Source of the DNA: Metabacillus idriensis
GTDB taxonomy: Bacteria > Bacillota > Bacilli > Bacillales > Bacillaceae
NCBI RefSeq assembly: GCF_009674765.1
Contig: NZ_WKKF01000004.1
Coordinates: 186,001-250,000, forward strand
DNA length: 64,000 nucleotides
Reading direction: 5' to 3'
Part shown: positions 61,058 to 64,000 of the stretch, in pieces
Layout of the letters: each line of letters begins with the position of its first letter
How positions within the stretch are numbered: position 1 is the stretch's first letter
Translations under genes and position numbers: made by a program
The notes under the pieces: model-generated
The model's database searches: none
Seen by the model: the letters and a program-made list of their open reading frames with translations, nothing else
What the model was told of the DNA's origin: nothing

Positions 61058-62467
61058 ATGGACAAGCATTGGAATCAGTTATTGCCTGTTGATCGGTATT
61101 TGGTCAAAATGAATGGTGTCCTGCAGGATTTTGACAGGAAAGTTTTGACGCTGCTCTATCAGCCGCTATTAGGTGCAAAATGCTATGGTCTTTATATGAC
61201 GCTTTGGGCGGAGCTTGAACAGGACCGGATGTGGAGCGAGGAAACGACACATCATGGTCTGATGTCCCTTATGCAGAGCAACCTGAGAGAAATCTATGAA
61301 GAACGGATTAAGCTTGAGGGGATCGGATTATTAAAGACGTTTCAAAAAGAACAAAGTGACACAAAGCTGTATATCTATGAATTGATGCCTCCCCTGAAGC
61401 CTGCTGACTTTTTTCAGGATGGGGTACTGAACATCTATTTATATAATCGCGTCGGGAAAAACAAATACAATCAGCTGAAGAAGTTTTTTGCCGACAGCAG
61501 CCTGTCTTCGGATCTCGTTCAAATTACGCGCCCGTTTAATGAGGTGTTTAAATCTCTGCAGCCGAGTGAAATGATTTCGAGACTCACAGATGAAGTGCAG
61601 GAAGACCTTGAACCTGAAAAAGGAACAGAATTTTATCATTCTGGAGAAGCGGCATCTCCTTTAATGACAGATGATGTGTTTGATTTTGATTTATTTTTTG
61701 CAGGTTTGTCAGAAGCGGTCATTCCTAGAAAATCGATTACGAAGAAAGTAAAAGAAACTATTAAAAAGCTTTCATACTTGTATGGGATTAATGCAATGGA
61801 AATGAAAAATGTCGTGATGAATGCCATTGACGCAAATGAAATGATTCAAATTGACAGCTTGAGAAAAGCTGCAAGAGACTGGTATCAATTTGAGCACGGC
61901 GAAAAATTGCCTGCACTTGCCGATAAAATCCAGCCTGCTTTTCTAAGGTCTGAAACTTCCCCTAAAAAAGAACTGTCTCAGGAGGAAATGCTGATCAGAC
62001 AGCTTGATTCGATTTCGCCAAAGCAGTTTTTAATGGATCTCGCAGATGGAATTGAGCCAGCGGCAGCTGATTTGCAGATTGTTGAAGAAGTCATGTTTAA
62101 GCAGAAGCTTCACCCAGGCGTCGTTAATGTTTTAATTTACTATGTTATGTTAAAAACAGATATGAAGCTATCGAAATCATATGTGCAGAAAATTGCAAGT
62201 CATTGGGCCAGAAAACAAGTAGCCACTGTCAGATCTGCAATGGAGCTTGCAAAGCAGGAGCACAGGCAATACCAGGAGTGGGCAGAAAAGAAAACTGTTT
62301 CTAAAACTGGCAGAAAGCTGATAAGAAAAGAGAAGCTGCCTCAATGGCTTAAAGAAGATCTGGAAAAACCTGAAACAAAAGAAGAAATCAACCAAACAGA
62401 AGTGGATCTCGAGCGAAAAAGGCTTGAAGAAAAAATAAAACAATACAGACAGCAGCAGTCAGAATAA
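61058..62467 (+). CDS. dnaB: Replication initiation and membrane attachment protein DnaB
   Basis: Firmicute helicase-loading factor, not the E. coli DnaB helicase. With DnaD and DnaI it brings the DnaC helicase to oriC and to restart sites, at the membrane. It has 469 residues. The N-terminal winged-helix domain (about 1-120) has VLTLLYQPLLGAKCYGLYMTLW. The C-terminal DnaB/DnaD domain (about 310-400) has VVNVLIYYVMLKTDMKLSKSYVQKIASHW. The tail is highly charged. GGGAAAG precedes ATG 61058. Confidence 0.94.
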   Translation: MDKHWNQLLPVDRYLVKMNGVLQDFDRKVLTLLYQPLLGAKCYGLYMTLWAELEQDRMWSEETTHHGLMSLMQSNLREIYEERIKLEGIGLLKTFQKEQSDTKLYIYELMPPLKPADFFQDGVLNIYLYNRVGKNKYNQLKKFFADSSLSSDLVQITRPFNEVFKSLQPSEMISRLTDEVQEDLEPEKGTEFYHSGEAASPLMTDDVFDFDLFFAGLSEAVIPRKSITKKVKETIKKLSYLYGINAMEMKNVVMNAIDANEMIQIDSLRKAARDWYQFEHGEKLPALADKIQPAFLRSETSPKKELSQEEMLIRQLDSISPKQFLMDLADGIEPAAADLQIVEEVMFKQKLHPGVVNVLIYYVMLKTDMKLSKSYVQKIASHWARKQVATVRSAMELAKQEHRQYQEWAEKKTVSKTGRKLIRKEKLPQWLKEDLEKPETKEEINQTEVDLERKRLEEKIKQYRQQQSE

Positions 62468-62486
62468 CCTGTGGAGGTGAAATCAA

Positions 62487-63422
62487 TTGGAATCGATTAA
62501 TAAAACGTTAAGCGGACTTGCTAACCGTGAAGATTTTCAAAAACGGATGAGTGCGATGAAAGCACAAATTATGAAGAATCCAGACATTCAAAAATTTCTG
62601 AGTGAACATCGTTTGGAAATTGATGATGCGATGATTAACAGAAGTCTAATCAAGCTGTATGAATACATTGGCCAAAGCAAGCGGTGTGCAGATTGTCCGA
62701 GCCTCTCAGAATGTAAGAACCTAGTTGAAGGATATCATCCCAAGCTTATTCTTCAGGGAAAAACGATAGATTTAAAATATGAGGTTTGCCCAATGAAGGA
62801 AGCGGAGGATGAGCGTAAGAAACATCAGGCTTTAATTAAATCCATGTTTATTCCCCGTGATATTTTAAATGCGAAGCTTGAAGATATTGATTTAAAAGAA
62901 GACAGCAGAATAAGAGTTGTCAATACGGTTCTCAGCTTCAGCGAAGAATATGAAGCAGGAAAGAATGTGAAGGGAATGTATCTGTACGGTTCGTTTGGAG
63001 TGGGCAAGACCTATATACTTGGAGCCATTGCAAATGAGCTCGCCAAGAAAAAAATTCCTTCCATGCTCGTCTATGTTCCCGAATTTATGAGAGAACTGAA
63101 AAGCTCACTCCATGACAATTCACTTGAAAACAAGATTGATGCCGTTAAAAAAGTGAAAGTGCTTATGCTCGATGACATTGGTGCAGAAGCGATGTCCAGC
63201 TGGATTCGGGATGATATATTAGGCTCTATTCTTCAATACCGCATGCTTGAAAATCTGCCGACATTTTTCACATCAAACTTCAGCATGAAAGATCTGCAGA
63301 GCCATTTAAGTGTTACACAGCGCGGGGAGGAAGAACCTGTCAAATCCGCACGGATCATGGAGAGAATTAAATATCTTGCCGATCCTTATGAATTAAAAGG
63401 CCGAAATTGGCGGGAGAGATAA
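62487..63422 (+). CDS. dnaI: Primosomal helicase loader DnaI
   Basis: AAA+ ATPase that loads the replicative helicase. It has 311 residues. The N-terminal zinc-binding domain has CADCPSLSECKNL (about 67-79) plus a later CPMK. The AAA+ domain has Walker A GSFGVGKTYILG (about 170), Walker B VLMLDDIGAE and sensor TFFTSNFS. The start is TTG 62487 after GGAGGTGA. It is 19 bp after dnaB, in an operon with it. Confidence 0.95.
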   Translation: MESINKTLSGLANREDFQKRMSAMKAQIMKNPDIQKFLSEHRLEIDDAMINRSLIKLYEYIGQSKRCADCPSLSECKNLVEGYHPKLILQGKTIDLKYEVCPMKEAEDERKKHQALIKSMFIPRDILNAKLEDIDLKEDSRIRVVNTVLSFSEEYEAGKNVKGMYLYGSFGVGKTYILGAIANELAKKKIPSMLVYVPEFMRELKSSLHDNSLENKIDAVKKVKVLMLDDIGAEAMSSWIRDDILGSILQYRMLENLPTFFTSNFSMKDLQSHLSVTQRGEEEPVKSARIMERIKYLADPYELKGRNWRER

Positions 63423-63433
63423 TAGGCGCAGCA

Positions 63434-63463
63434 GGACACAGTTCTAAAAGGACTGTGTTTTTT
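63434..63463 (+). terminator. Terminator after dnaI
   Basis: GACACAGT pairs with ACTGTGTT around TCTAAAAGG, then TTTTTA. Confidence 0.75.
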
Positions 63464-63546
63464 ATTTTCCCTTAAAAAACGATTCTATTTTACGGTTGTC
63501 CGCCATATACATGAAATCAGGTATTGGCTAAAAAGGGGGGACAACC

Positions 63547-64000
63547 ATGATCGAAATATTTTTCAATTCTCCGCATGAAGCAGAAACAGTCCACAATATG
63601 CTTGATCATGAACGCGATAAATGGAAAGCTGAGATTGTTAGAATAAAGGAACATGGAATTCAGATTATGAGCAATGATCCAATTGAGATGATTAACGTCC
63701 TTCTGATTCCGGTGATCGTCCGCTACATCCTGAAGTACAAAGAATCTCACCTGATGCTGTCCATCATTAAAGACAGATTCTATTTCCAAGAGCCAGAGGA
63801 ACAGCAGCAAATCATACATATTGCCGAGGCGATTATTGAAGGAGAACGCAGCGAGATTCCGAAAGTTGATCAGCTTCCATTAAGGGAAACTCCGATCTAT
63901 GAAGCTCTGGCTGAATTTATCAGGCCTAATCTGTCTTTTGCGCTTCCATCCTTTATAAAATTCCGTCTTCACCAGTATGTGGAGCGTTTAAATAAATATA
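63547..64000 (+). CDS. ytxC: Sporulation protein YtxC, N-terminal part
   Basis: The first 151 residues of a protein that runs past the right edge. It starts MIEIFFNSPHEAETVHNML, after AAGGGGGG. Features are IRYILKYKESHLMLSII-like helices and IHIAEAIIEGER, then SFALPSFIKFRLHQYVERLN, matching the YtxC-like family as I remember it. The place right after dnaI and before thrS (beyond the window) is the Bacillus order. The family is linked to sporulation; its biochemical role is unknown. Confidence 0.8.
   Translation, partial: MIEIFFNSPHEAETVHNMLDHERDKWKAEIVRIKEHGIQIMSNDPIEMINVLLIPVIVRYILKYKESHLMLSIIKDRFYFQEPEEQQQIIHIAEAIIEGERSEIPKVDQLPLRETPIYEALAEFIRPNLSFALPSFIKFRLHQYVERLNKY

Overview
This is a 64 kb stretch of chromosome from an endospore-forming member of the Bacillaceae (low-GC Firmicutes). 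The evidence is the gene content (sspA, ytfJ/gerW, ytrH-ytrI, ytaF, ytxC), strong AGGAGG ribosome binding sites, frequent TTG/GTG starts, and a gene order that follows the 'yt' region of Bacillus subtilis almost gene for gene. It is not B. subtilis 168 itself. As I remember that genome, ald, the NhaC-type antiporter, the NCS1 permease, the GntR gene beside ytsJ, the MaoC gene and hflKC do not sit at these positions. I see no phage, insertion sequence, CRISPR array, tRNA or rRNA. This is core chromosome with small accessory insertions.

Layout. 1-3.7 kb: start of a BrnQ/BraB branched-chain amino acid carrier (leftward), then nifZ-thiI (4-thiouridine in tRNA), sspA and a tiny charged ORF. 4-11.8 kb: acyl-CoA synthetase ytcI, amidohydrolase ytcJ, NAD kinase (leftward), sppA-yteJ-ytfI-ytfJ, tpx. 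11.8-18.2 kb: a 52-bp tandem repeat, ytxK, ackA, an NhaC-family antiporter behind a structured leader, an EcsC-like gene overlapping moaB. 18.3-27.6 kb: argGH, NCS1 permease (leftward), ytkK, ald, ytkL, a small membrane protein, ytoI. 28-34 kb: ytpI, nrnA, ytrH-ytrI, dnaE. 34-43.5 kb: ytsJ, a FadR-type regulator, accDA, pfkA-pyk, fxsA, ytvI, ytwI. 43.5-51 kb: citZ, icd, mdh, a MaoC-like gene, phoPR. 51-64 kb: hflKC, polA-mutM-ytaF-coaE, gapB, speD, nrdR-dnaB-dnaI and the start of ytxC.

The genes centre on central carbon metabolism (pfkA, pyk, malic enzyme, citrate synthase, isocitrate and malate dehydrogenases, gapB, acetate kinase, alanine dehydrogenase) and DNA replication or repair (dnaE, polA, mutM, dnaB, dnaI, nrdR). 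Readable control sites fit this: a CcpA cre about 56 bp upstream of the ackA start point, a perfect cre just before the MaoC gene, two inverted CcpN boxes at gapB, and a FadR-type palindrome TGGTCAGACCA at the ytsJ promoter with a GntR/FadR gene immediately downstream of ytsJ.

The non-coding sequence holds most of what is unexplained. There is a dispersed family of roughly 120-bp hairpin elements with compensatory arm changes, one copy of a second, longer palindromic element, the 52-bp tandem array, the leader before the NhaC gene (a candidate sodium riboswitch), and a folded leader before speD. In the coding sequence, the clearest oddities are an in-frame TGA at codon 6 of ytfI and missing signature residues in YtkK, YtxK and the FadR-type regulator. 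I did not find a clearly new multi-gene system.
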